Assembly: GCA_947504035.1 (NCBI GenBank)
Contig: CANNGA010000002.1
Span: forward strand, 124,001-188,000
Direction: 5' to 3'
Origin: an uncultured Flavobacteriaceae bacterium
GTDB lineage: Bacteria; Bacteroidota; Bacteroidia; Flavobacteriales; Flavobacteriaceae
DNA: 64,000 nucleotides
Positions 29,655 through 37,472 of this stretch are shown piece after piece (position 1 is the first letter of the stretch; every line of letters begins with the position of its first letter). The position numbers and the translations under genes are program-made. Below the pieces are notes generated by a model. That model did no database searches, was not told the origin of the DNA, and saw only the letters and a program-made list of their open reading frames with translations.

Positions 29655-32024
29655 ATGACAAATAAAGATTTGACTTCAGACACTGTAGGGTCAAAATTCA
29701 ATCTAAAAAAAGCAATCTCAATTTACACGAAGCAGTGGAAGTGGTTTGCACTTAGTATCCTCGTGTTGCTTACACTTGTTTTTTTAAGGTTAAGATATAC
29801 AATACCCCAGTACCAAGCCTCATCTGAGGTTATGATTATAAATGATAATGAAGATACGTCTACAGATAAAATCTTTAAGGAATTGTCATTGTCCAAAGAG
29901 ACAGATAATGAGGTTATAGAAGATGAAATTCTTGTTTTTAAATCAAGAAACGTGATCAAGAATGTTGTTAAGTCTTTAGGGTTGAATTTACAATATTTTA
30001 CGCAAGGACGTGTTTTAGAGACTGAAGTTTATAAAAATGTACCTATACAAGTTAACTTTACAGAGTCAGATTCTATAATAGATGAAAGCTATTTTAATTT
30101 TTATGTAGATATTATTTCTTCGGAAAAGTTTAATTATAGACTTTCAGAAGATGCTGCGCCTCAGGAGTTAACATATGGAGAGCAAATCTCTACCCCAGTA
30201 GGGAACATGGTAATAACGCCTAGTAGTACCAATTTAGAGCAACTTGTAGATAAAAGTTTCAGAATAAAGTTATCACCAACATCAGATATTGTTGAAGACT
30301 TGAGAAGTAGAATTATCATTTATCCATCTCAAAATTCATCTCGAATACTTTCAATAAATCTTGAAGCACCCATTGTAGATAAAGCTAAAGATATTATCAA
30401 TATGTTAGTTAAAAAATACGATGAGTATTCTGTAAGTATAAAGAATAGAAAATCTAAGGGAACCGTACTTTTAATTGATGAAAGGATCAATCGTATTGCT
30501 TCAGATTTGGTTAATGTAGACGATAGTATTGTAAGATTTAAAATTAATAATAAGGTAACAGATGTAAGCTCACAAGCCGATCAATTTGTGAATTCAAGTT
30601 TTCAGAATGAGCAGCAAATGCAAACTATTAATACGCAACTACGTTTATTAAATTATACAAAAGAGCGTTTAAAAAGTAATTCTAATGCGTATCAATCAAT
30701 TCCAACAAATTTAGGAGATGCCTCTATAAGTGCACTATGTGCACAGTACAATCAATTAATTGTACAACGACAGAGTTATTTAAAAAGCGCAGGCGCAAAT
30801 AACCCTGTTGTGTTAGAATTAGATCAAACCATAAGTAATGTTAGAACGAATTTAAAACAAAATATAGAAGCAACTTTAAGGTCTTTAAACATACAGTTAA
30901 ATAGTCTTCAAAACCAATACCAAAGTTTTAGTTCTAAAATATCATCTGTTCCTGCACAAGAAAATAGATTACGTTCTATAGAGCGTAAACAAGGCATTAA
31001 AGAATCTATATATTTATACTTACTAGAGAAAAAAGAGGAGGCTATTATATCTCAAACAGTAACGTCTTCTAACGTCAAGATTATAGACAGTGCTTACAGC
31101 TTAGGTAAGGTCTCTCCAAATGGTAAGATCTTATATATTGGCGCTTTGTTTTTAGGTTTTGTGATCCCTTTCGGATTTATATATGCTAAAGATTTATTAG
31201 ATAATAAGATTCATAATAAAGAAGATTTAGATGAGCATGTTAAGGATATCACCATAGTAGGGGAGATTCCAAGGTTACGTGGTTCAGATGAATTATTAAT
31301 TAAGAAGAATGACCGTTCTATTTTATCGGAATCGTTTCGTATTATTAGAACCAATTTTGATTTTGTGAAAAGAGGTCGTGAAGTGATAGATAATGATAAT
31401 GTCATTTTTGTAACGTCTACCATAAATGGAGAAGGAAAGTCTTTCTTTTCTATGAATATGGCACTTACCATGGCGAGTACAGGCAAAAAGGTTTTAATAA
31501 TTGGCGCAGATATAAGAAATCCCCAAGTATTTTCAGGGCTAGATACTAGTGTAAATACTACAAATGGTGTTGGATTAACAGAATATTTGTCGGATAGTAG
31601 TGTGTCGGTACATGATATGATTAATCCACACAGTGTTAATGGTATTGCTGTAAATGTATTGCTGTCAGGTAAGGTGCCTCCAAACCCAGCAGATTTATTG
31701 ATGAATGAAGAGCGTTTAAAAGACTTATTTGACACAGTTTCTCAGGATTTTGATTATGTGATTGTAGATACTGCACCTGCTATGCTCGTTACAGATACGC
31801 TTTTAATAAGTAAGTACGCAGGCCATACGATATATATGACTCGTGCTAATTATACCGAAAAAGAAATTTTAAGTTTTGTAAAAGAATTAAAGGCTAATAA
31901 TAAGCTTAATGGGATTATGTTAGCTATAAATGATGTCGATCAATCTAACTTTGGATACGGCGCTAGATATGGCTATTATGGAGCTCCAGAAAAGAAAAAA
32001 TGGTTTTCTAAGAAGGCTAAATAA
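29655..32024 (+). CDS. polysaccharide co-polymerase and BY-type tyrosine kinase (Wzc-like)
   Basis: This 789-residue inner-membrane protein has a Wzz domain between two membrane segments (near 32-50 and near 495-515) with coiled-coil-rich periplasmic sequence. The cytoplasmic BY-kinase domain has Walker A STINGEGKSFF (about 588-598), Walker A' VLIIGADIRNPQ and Walker B YVIVDTAPAM. The C-terminus has a Tyr cluster (FGYGARYGYYG), the expected autophosphorylation sites. It controls chain length and export together with the Wza-like protein. It is the last gene of the plus-strand block, followed by a bidirectional terminator. Confidence 0.95.
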   Translation: MTNKDLTSDTVGSKFNLKKAISIYTKQWKWFALSILVLLTLVFLRLRYTIPQYQASSEVMIINDNEDTSTDKIFKELSLSKETDNEVIEDEILVFKSRNVIKNVVKSLGLNLQYFTQGRVLETEVYKNVPIQVNFTESDSIIDESYFNFYVDIISSEKFNYRLSEDAAPQELTYGEQISTPVGNMVITPSSTNLEQLVDKSFRIKLSPTSDIVEDLRSRIIIYPSQNSSRILSINLEAPIVDKAKDIINMLVKKYDEYSVSIKNRKSKGTVLLIDERINRIASDLVNVDDSIVRFKINNKVTDVSSQADQFVNSSFQNEQQMQTINTQLRLLNYTKERLKSNSNAYQSIPTNLGDASISALCAQYNQLIVQRQSYLKSAGANNPVVLELDQTISNVRTNLKQNIEATLRSLNIQLNSLQNQYQSFSSKISSVPAQENRLRSIERKQGIKESIYLYLLEKKEEAIISQTVTSSNVKIIDSAYSLGKVSPNGKILYIGALFLGFVIPFGFIYAKDLLDNKIHNKEDLDEHVKDITIVGEIPRLRGSDELLIKKNDRSILSESFRIIRTNFDFVKRGREVIDNDNVIFVTSTINGEGKSFFSMNMALTMASTGKKVLIIGADIRNPQVFSGLDTSVNTTNGVGLTEYLSDSSVSVHDMINPHSVNGIAVNVLLSGKVPPNPADLLMNEERLKDLFDTVSQDFDYVIVDTAPAMLVTDTLLISKYAGHTIYMTRANYTEKEILSFVKELKANNKLNGIMLAINDVDQSNFGYGARYGYYGAPEKKKWFSKKAK

Positions 32025-32054
32025 TGCGATAAACCATTTATAGATATAAAAACT

Positions 32055-32091
32055 AACAGCCCGTAAATTTACTTTACAGGCTGTTGTTTTT
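32055..32091. terminator. terminator between the Wzc-like gene and aroB
   Basis: A 13-bp stem with one mismatch (32055-32067 with 32073-32085), loop of 5 nt, then a T-rich tail. Its position between convergent genes suggests use from both sides. Confidence 0.75.
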
Positions 32092-32110
32092 ATGAGATTT
32101 CTATAGAGGA

Positions 32111-33184
32111 CTATTCGCCCTCTAAGTAGAACTTAAAAGCATTTAAGATTAAGGATTCATCTACAGCACAATCTAATTTGGCTTTACCTATATCTTCTAA
32201 TAATACAAAATTAATATTGCCATGCGAATTCTTTTTATCGTATTTCATGAGATCGATAATTGGAGGATAATCAGAAGTTTCAAATGTGACCTTACCATAA
32301 TATCTTCTGAACAGTTGTTTGATCTCTAAAACCTTGTTAGCTGGGAAATTTGCTAACTCTTGAGATAGGTATAAAGCTAATACCATGCCTATCGCTATAG
32401 CTTCGCCATGTAGTAAACTTACTTTATTAGGGTTACTCAAAAAATAAGATTCTATAGCATGTCCTAAAGTATGGCCAAAGTTTAGCGTTTTTCTCAAACC
32501 GTTTTCAAAAGGATCTTCATCTACAACAGCCTTTTTTATTAAAACGGATTCATAAATTAAGGTGTCCAGATCCTCCAAATTTAACTCAGAGAAATTGGTA
32601 AATTTATTCCAGTAGGCTTCACTACTAATCAAGCCGTGTTTTAGCATTTCTGCTAGACCAGAACGCATTTCATTTTTAGGAAGTGTACTTAGATAGTTGG
32701 TATCAATTAAAACAAGATCGGCTGTACTAATAACACCAATTTGATTTTTAAGAGTCCCTAAATCTACCCCAGTCTTACCGCCAACAGATGCGTCTACCAT
32801 AGATAATAGTGTGGTAGGGATGTTTATATAAGCAATACCTCTTTTAAAGGTAGAAGCAACAAAACCGCCCAGATCGGTAACAACGCCACCCCCTAAATTA
32901 ATTAAAAGGCTTTTTCTATCTCCGTCCAAATCAGATAAGGTTTGCCATACGCCAACACAAGTCTCTATAGTTTTATGAATTTCGCCAGCTTCAATTTCTA
33001 TAACTTCAATACTAATAGTTGTTTCTAAAAGTGGTAAAAAACGAGATAAACAATGGTCATGCGTATTGGAATCTACTAAAATGAAAATTTTAGAAAAATT
33101 ATGAGCTTTTATATGCGTATTGAGTGCTGTATAGCACGCTTCTTGAAAATGAATGACACCGTTATTAGCTGTTATAGACTCCAT
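32111..33184 (-). CDS. aroB: 3-dehydroquinate synthase
   Basis: This 357-residue enzyme has the NAD-binding NLGGGVVTDLGGFVASTFKRG stretch, IPTTLLSMVDASVGGKTGVD, and the Zn/active-site region RKTLNFGHTLGHAIE with LLHGEAIAIGM. It turns DAHP into 3-dehydroquinate, step two of the shikimate pathway that ends at aroC earlier in the window. The start is the ATG ending at 33184. A TTG four codons upstream (33196) lies just after the -7 element and is unlikely. Its position beside capsule genes is probably positional only. Confidence 0.96.
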   Translation of the reverse strand: MESITANNGVIHFQEACYTALNTHIKAHNFSKIFILVDSNTHDHCLSRFLPLLETTISIEVIEIEAGEIHKTIETCVGVWQTLSDLDGDRKSLLINLGGGVVTDLGGFVASTFKRGIAYINIPTTLLSMVDASVGGKTGVDLGTLKNQIGVISTADLVLIDTNYLSTLPKNEMRSGLAEMLKHGLISSEAYWNKFTNFSELNLEDLDTLIYESVLIKKAVVDEDPFENGLRKTLNFGHTLGHAIESYFLSNPNKVSLLHGEAIAIGMVLALYLSQELANFPANKVLEIKQLFRRYYGKVTFETSDYPPIIDLMKYDKKNSHGNINFVLLEDIGKAKLDCAVDESLILNAFKFYLEGE

Positions 33185-33208
33185 AAAATAGTTCAATTAA
33201 TTAGCCTG

Positions 33209-33216
33209 CAAAATTA
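33209..33216 (-). promoter_or_regulatory. candidate -7 element for aroB
   Basis: On the minus strand it reads TAATTTTG, an exact TAnnTTTG match, 24 bp before the aroB ATG. No good -33 TTG is visible at the usual distance. Confidence 0.4.
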
Positions 33217-33279
33217 CATAGATTTTGTCTAATACGATAACCTCGTAACAATTATATTAGTAGGCTTATAGGACTAATT

Positions 33280-33546
33280 TCATTTTTGAATTGTGAATTT
33301 GCTATTACCTTTTATTAAGGTAGATGTTACAGTCTCCGATGGAACACTATAATCTAAGGTTTTCAAAAGTGCTATGTTTAGATTCGGTAGCGTCTGTTTA
33401 GATGTGATGTATAAGATATTTTTAGATGCACTAGGAACTAATGTTTCATGAGACGCCGTCATGGTTTCCTGTAATTTTTCTCCATGAGTTAAAGATGAAA
33501 CTTCAATTGAATAATTTTTAGGAGACGTACTATGTTTGAAAGCCAT
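33280..33546 (-). pseudogene. possible C-terminal remnant of a CapD/WbpM-type gene (or 88-aa hypothetical protein)
   Basis: This 88-codon open frame starts with ATG. Its segment IEVSSLTHGEKLQETMTASH lines up with IEITGLRPGEKLYEELLANG of the intact CapD-like protein in this window, sharing IE, L, GEKL, E and A plus several similar residues. In CapD enzymes that motif lies near the C-terminus. The preceding frame carries the CapD nucleotide-binding motif in the right order, so the pair may be a gene that lost about 230 internal codons. Two genuine small proteins remain possible. Confidence 0.45.
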
Positions 33547-33550
33547 AACG

Positions 33551-33781
33551 CTAATAATTACTTCGGCTAAGTGCTTTAAAACGCGAGGTCAATACTTGTA
33601 AGGTGAGACCGCTACCTATAGAACCTGCAGCGCCAGTACTAGGAATCACTTCATTCGAAAAATCGAAAGGTGTTGGTATATTTGTAGTAACAGCTGTAAA
33701 TACGTCTAAATTATCAATTAAGGTTTTAATACGATTAAATGCGACTTTATTCATGTAACCATTAAGTTTATGACAATGCAA
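33551..33781 (-). pseudogene. possible remnant carrying a CapD-type Rossmann motif (or 76-aa hypothetical protein)
   Basis: A 76-codon open frame, more likely starting at the internal ATG ending at 33754. It contains TGAAGSIGSGLTLQV, nearly identical to TGAAGSIGSELTKQL in the intact CapD-like gene of this window. It stops about 17 residues later, where a real enzyme would have 300 more. The next frame begins 4 bp on and holds a CapD C-terminal motif. It sits just downstream of the PglC-like sugar transferase gene, a common place for capsule sugar genes. The remnant reading is inference. Confidence 0.45.
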
Positions 33782-33823
33782 ATAGATGAATTTTAGAAGA
33801 TAAAGGCTATGATTAGACGTTGT

Positions 33824-34420
33824 TTACGCTCTAAACAATACTCGGTATATGGTGATGCCAATTAATTTTAAATCAAAAAAGAAATTAGATTTCTCTAAAT
33901 AAAGCTTGTTATACCTTAGTTTGTCAGGTATAATTGTTTCTATAAAGAATTTTTCTGGATCTTCTGCTTGTTTTAAAAGTTCCACTTCATTACGGTACTT
34001 TAGAGATGCTAGTCCTGTAATGCCTGGTCGTAATTTAAAAATTATAAGATCTTCTTTTTTATAAAAGTTAACATAATAACGCAGTTCGGGGCGGGGACCA
34101 ACAAAGCTCATATCTGCTTTAATAATATTGAGGAGCTGAGGCCATTCATCGATTTTATATTTTCTTAAAAAGTATCCAATTTTGGTAACTCTATTATCAT
34201 TATTACCAATGGTAAGGAGGCCTTTTTTTTGAGACTTCACATACATGGTTCTAAATTTATAAATACAAAAAGGGAGGTTGTTTTTACCAACACGTTCTTG
34301 AATGAAGAGTATAGGACCTTTAGAATCTATTTTAATACAAATAGCAATAAGAATTAAAAATGGCAATAAAAAAAACAGCCCTATTAATGCAAAGCAAAAG
34401 TCAAACCCACGTTTTATCAT
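33824..34420 (-). CDS. initiating sugar transferase (PglC-like polyprenyl-phosphate phosphoglycosyl transferase)
   Basis: This 198-residue small-type phosphoglycosyl transferase has one N-terminal re-entrant hydrophobic segment, then QERVGKNNLPFCIYKFRTM. The catalytic dyad is in KIDEWPQLLN (Asp-Glu), followed by MSFVGPRPELR and LRPGITGLASL. The size matches C. jejuni PglC (about 200), which transfers phospho-diNAcBac to undecaprenyl phosphate. It is the only initiating transferase in the window, so it probably starts the exopolysaccharide repeat unit using the product of the PglF/PglE-like pair. It overlaps the upstream small gene by 4 bp. Confidence 0.93.
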   Translation of the reverse strand: MIKRGFDFCFALIGLFFLLPFLILIAICIKIDSKGPILFIQERVGKNNLPFCIYKFRTMYVKSQKKGLLTIGNNDNRVTKIGYFLRKYKIDEWPQLLNIIKADMSFVGPRPELRYYVNFYKKEDLIIFKLRPGITGLASLKYRNEVELLKQAEDPEKFFIETIIPDKLRYNKLYLEKSNFFFDLKLIGITIYRVLFRA

Positions 34421-34776
34421 TCTTTAAAGGTCACATCAAGAATTTTAACCAAGCTATCGCAATTTTCAACAGACAATTCTATAGGTTTATCTTGCCATTC
34501 GTTTTCTACAACATAAATACCACAAGGCTTTTTTCTGGTATCACTTTTAGAAAACGCAATAGCGCCCGTTTTGAGTAATTTTTTTACCGTAGCAGAATCT
34601 ATTTTATCTAAAAGTAAAGGCGAATAGTTTAAAGGTTTGGTAGTAATGGCCTTTAAAACTCTTGCTTCTGGACCATAAGCACAAGAGGTTTTTTTACCAT
34701 TAAAGAAAAACGCTAAAATGATTAAACCTATAGAGAAGCCACCAAGATAGTAACCAATACGTTGAATTAGTGTCAT
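34417..34776 (-). CDS. hypothetical membrane-anchored protein (119 aa)
   Basis: I do not recognise this family with certainty. The protein has one N-terminal membrane segment (about 8-26) followed by a basic GKKTSCAYGPEARVLK stretch. A domain of about 85 residues follows, with a KKPCGIYVVENEWQ segment that looks like a short beta-rich fold. It overlaps the sugar transferase gene by 4 bp (coupled translation) and follows ald by about 35 bp. Topology suggests the soluble part is periplasmic. No function is assigned. Confidence 0.75.
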   Translation of the reverse strand: MTLIQRIGYYLGGFSIGLIILAFFFNGKKTSCAYGPEARVLKAITTKPLNYSPLLLDKIDSATVKKLLKTGAIAFSKSDTRKKPCGIYVVENEWQDKPIELSVENCDSLVKILDVTFKE

Positions 34777-34810
34777 GTAATGTTTTATATTTTAGATGCC
34801 GCAGTAGCGA

Positions 34811-36010
34811 TTAAAAGATTAAGAGATTGATATCGCTATGCTTTAAATCAAACCACTCGCCAACGGATTTATTTGTTAAAATACCGTGGTAAAAATACAA
34901 TCCATTTTTTAAACCCTTATCAAATCTTAAAGAATTTTCAATACCGCCATCTTCAGCTATTTTCATAAGGTAAGGCATGAAAATGTTACTTATAGAGATA
35001 GATGCTGTCCTAGAGTAACGCGCAGGAATATTAGGTACACAGTAATGAATAACACCATGCTTGGTATATGTGGGCTGTTTGTGCGAAGTCACTTCACTGG
35101 TTTCAAAACAACCGCCCATATCGATACTCACATCTATAATTACAGCACCTTTTTTCATGTGTTGTATCATATGGTCTGAGACGACAACAGGAGCTCTATC
35201 AATGCCTCTAACGGCACCTATAACAACATCACAACGCCTTAAAGCTTTGGTTAAATTTTTGGGTTGTATGGTCGATGTGAATAGAGGGCGTCCTAAATTG
35301 CTCTGTATGCGCCTTAATTTTGTAATGGAATTATCGAATACTTTAATACCAGCACCTAGGCCTATAGCGCTTCTAGCAGCATATTCTCCAACAGTTCCAG
35401 CACCTAAAATCACGACCTCTACGGGAGGAACACCACTAATATTACCAAACATTAAACCAGAGCTATTAGGACTATTAGAGAGCAACTCTGCAGCTATAAG
35501 CACAGAAGCAGTTCCTGCTATTTCACTTAAGGAACGCACAGCAGGGTAGGTGCCATCTTCATCTTTTATAAATTCGAAAGCTAATGCCGTAATGCGTTTA
35601 GATGCTAAGGCTTCAAAATATTTTTTGTCTTGCGTTTTTAATTGCAAAGCAGAAATTAACAAGGCTTGTGGGTTTAAAAGCTTAATTTGCTCTAAACTTG
35701 GTGGCTCCACTTTAAGTACCATAGGACATGAAAATACTTTGGCAGTATCTTTAGTGATTTCTGCACCAGCTTCACTATAATCTTTGTCACTAAAACGCGC
35801 GCCTTTACCTGCTCCAGATTCTATAAGGACCTTATGTCCATTACTCACCAAAGCCGATACGGCATCTGGGGTTAAGCAGATTCTGTTTTCCTGATACGTG
35901 GTCTCTTTAGGTACACCTATATAGAGTTGTCTTTTGTGTTTTAGTATTTCTAAGGTTTCCTCTTGCGGGAGTAATTGTTGCTTTGTAAAAGGCGACAATG
36001 CTTCTGACAT
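34811..36010 (-). CDS. ald: alanine dehydrogenase
   Basis: This 399-residue enzyme has the AlaDH/PNT family N-terminus (IGVPKETTYQENRICLTPDAV), a central Rossmann motif VVILGAGTVGEYAARSA and VIIDVSIDMGGCFETSE near 300. It interconverts L-alanine and pyruvate plus ammonia with NAD. It is about 30 residues longer than B. subtilis Ald, with an N-terminal extension (MSEALSPFTKQQLLPQEETL) and a C-terminal tail, as usual in Bacteroidota homologues. A transhydrogenase alpha subunit is less likely given its single-domain length. Confidence 0.92.
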   Translation of the reverse strand: MSEALSPFTKQQLLPQEETLEILKHKRQLYIGVPKETTYQENRICLTPDAVSALVSNGHKVLIESGAGKGARFSDKDYSEAGAEITKDTAKVFSCPMVLKVEPPSLEQIKLLNPQALLISALQLKTQDKKYFEALASKRITALAFEFIKDEDGTYPAVRSLSEIAGTASVLIAAELLSNSPNSSGLMFGNISGVPPVEVVILGAGTVGEYAARSAIGLGAGIKVFDNSITKLRRIQSNLGRPLFTSTIQPKNLTKALRRCDVVIGAVRGIDRAPVVVSDHMIQHMKKGAVIIDVSIDMGGCFETSEVTSHKQPTYTKHGVIHYCVPNIPARYSRTASISISNIFMPYLMKIAEDGGIENSLRFDKGLKNGLYFYHGILTNKSVGEWFDLKHSDINLLIF

Positions 36011-36121
36011 GTTAGTTGTATTTAGTAAATCTCAAATTACAAATTATTTTGCATATGGCTTGTACATTATAACTAAAAATAGATAATTAAATACAACTAA
36101 AAGCAAACGGGTTGTATGGCA

Positions 36122-36679
36122 TTAAAAATATAACTTAAGTCTTTGCCAGATATTTTTAGGAGATAGCTTAAACTCATCTTCTAACTCTTGCATGGTTTTA
36201 GTGTTTTCATTAATTTTTTTGAAAATTCTAGCTTTTATAAGATATATCGTAGGGATAATTATTGCCATTAATGGTATTAAATAAAAACTTTGATTTTTAT
36301 CAGCAAAAGTTAAATCATCGTTTAGTACTACCATAATTTGATAAATATACATTGTTATGGGCACAATTATGACATGATACCACCAATGTCTACATGTACA
36401 AAACCAAATAAATAGTAGAAAAAGAGGAATTATTTTTCCTGTTAATGTCCAAGCAAAAACATTAATACTTTGATAATATTTGCTTTCATATTTACCAAAA
36501 AAAGTGTCCCAAACAGGTATGTCTGGAACACTTTCATGTAAACTAAAAAAGTAAGGTGTAGCCGCTATTAATGTTGCTATAACGCTACCTATTACAATAG
36601 CCTTTTTACGACTGAGACTATTACTTACCTCCTCCTGGAATTCTGATTTTACGTTTATCAACTGTTTGTGGCTCTTCAT
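36122..36679 (-). CDS. hypothetical four-TM membrane protein (185 aa)
   Basis: I do not recognise the family. Four hydrophobic segments are visible (about 25-45, 72-92, 96-118 and 131-149), with a charged N-terminus and a C-terminal helix (NENTKTMQELEDEFKL). A WFCTCRHWWYH stretch sits between TM2 and TM3. The ATG start lies inside the upstream 47-codon lipoprotein gene in another frame (59-bp overlap), so a later start is possible, though no ATG appears before TM1. Cotranscription with the small lipoprotein is likely. Confidence 0.7.
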   Translation of the reverse strand: MKSHKQLINVKSEFQEEVSNSLSRKKAIVIGSVIATLIAATPYFFSLHESVPDIPVWDTFFGKYESKYYQSINVFAWTLTGKIIPLFLLFIWFCTCRHWWYHVIIVPITMYIYQIMVVLNDDLTFADKNQSFYLIPLMAIIIPTIYLIKARIFKKINENTKTMQELEDEFKLSPKNIWQRLKLYF

Positions 36680-36764
36680 TGTCTTCTAATGAATTTGGGG
36701 TACAAGCTGTAAATAATGATACGCCTAATATTGCCGCGGCAACAACATAGTTTTTGATTTTCAT
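36621..36764 (-). CDS. small lipoprotein (47 aa)
   Basis: This short gene has a clear type II signal peptide: MKIKNYVVAAAILGVSLFTA followed by Cys21. The mature part is only 27 residues, acidic then basic, ending IRIPGGGK. A TAnnTTTG-type -7 element lies about 35 bp upstream, supporting expression. Its 3' end overlaps the four-TM protein gene. No function can be given. Confidence 0.7.
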   Translation of the reverse strand: MKIKNYVVAAAILGVSLFTACTPNSLEDNEEPQTVDKRKIRIPGGGK

Positions 36765-36798
36765 TTCTTAAGGGATTAAATTAATTTTTAAGAGGCTG

Positions 36799-36806
36799 CA
36801 AAAGTA
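36799..36806 (-). promoter_or_regulatory. candidate -7 element for the small lipoprotein gene
   Basis: Reads TACTTTTG on the minus strand, an exact TAnnTTTG match, about 35 bp before the ATG ending at 36764. The -33 region is not clear. Confidence 0.4.
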
Positions 36807-36959
36807 TTTTATAGCTTCAAATTAAAAACCTTGTTAAATGTTAAAAAAATGTTAAAACAAACTAGTAGGGTAAAGTATGGTATGGCTTTACCTCATTAGG
36901 TTTGTAAGTGTTTTTATAAAGTCGTTTTATGTGTATTAAAATTCAGCTTGATCGTGTGT

Positions 36960-37373
36960 TTATTCTTTAGTTATTAGTTTTAATAGTCGTTGTGTTTCTG
37001 AAACTTCGGTAATGTAAATTGTAGCATAGCTATCAGGCAATAGAGGGGTTATAATTTCTGGCCACTCCACAATCACCCAATGGTTAGCATATAGATAGTC
37101 TTCAATACCAAAATCGTATACTTCTTCAATATCATTTATACGGTATAAGTCGAAATGATACAGTAAACCGTCATTAGTTACGTGTTCATTAACTATGGAA
37201 AATGTGGGGCTGCTAATTGCATTAGTAACGCCTAGCTGCCTAGCAATACTTTTAACGAGTGTTGTTTTACCAACACCCATGTTACCTTGTAACAAAATTA
37301 CTTTTGTGGAACACGAGGCTAATATGGCCTCAGCGACATTCGCGATGTCTTTTAAAGTATACTTAATTTCCAA
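36960..37373 (-). CDS. tsaE: tRNA threonylcarbamoyladenosine biosynthesis ATPase TsaE
   Basis: This 137-residue P-loop protein has Walker A LQGNMGVGKTTLVKSIA near 28-44, then SSPTFSIVNEH and a VIVEWPE segment, all typical of TsaE. It is the ATPase that supports TsaB/TsaD in making t6A37 on ANN-decoding tRNAs. The start codon is TTG, since no in-frame ATG lies between the upstream stop and the first strand. It sits between porX and the ald region on the same strand. Confidence 0.95.
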   Translation of the reverse strand: MEIKYTLKDIANVAEAILASCSTKVILLQGNMGVGKTTLVKSIARQLGVTNAISSPTFSIVNEHVTNDGLLYHFDLYRINDIEEVYDFGIEDYLYANHWVIVEWPEIITPLLPDSYATIYITEVSETQRLLKLITKE

Positions 37374-37472
37374 ATGAACACGTTCTGTTTAGACAATAAT
37401 ACTAATATAAATTGTAAAAATCAATAGAAAATTGCTTTTTGACGGTTTTTTTTACATGTTACAGGAGGTCTG

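Noticed and set aside
33185-33196. TTG start for aroB four codons upstream of the ATG
   Set aside because: Too close to the candidate -7 element at 33209-33216; the ATG gives a normal AroB start.
35061-35549. 162-codon plus-strand open frame inside ald
   Set aside because: Antisense shadow of a clear alanine dehydrogenase.
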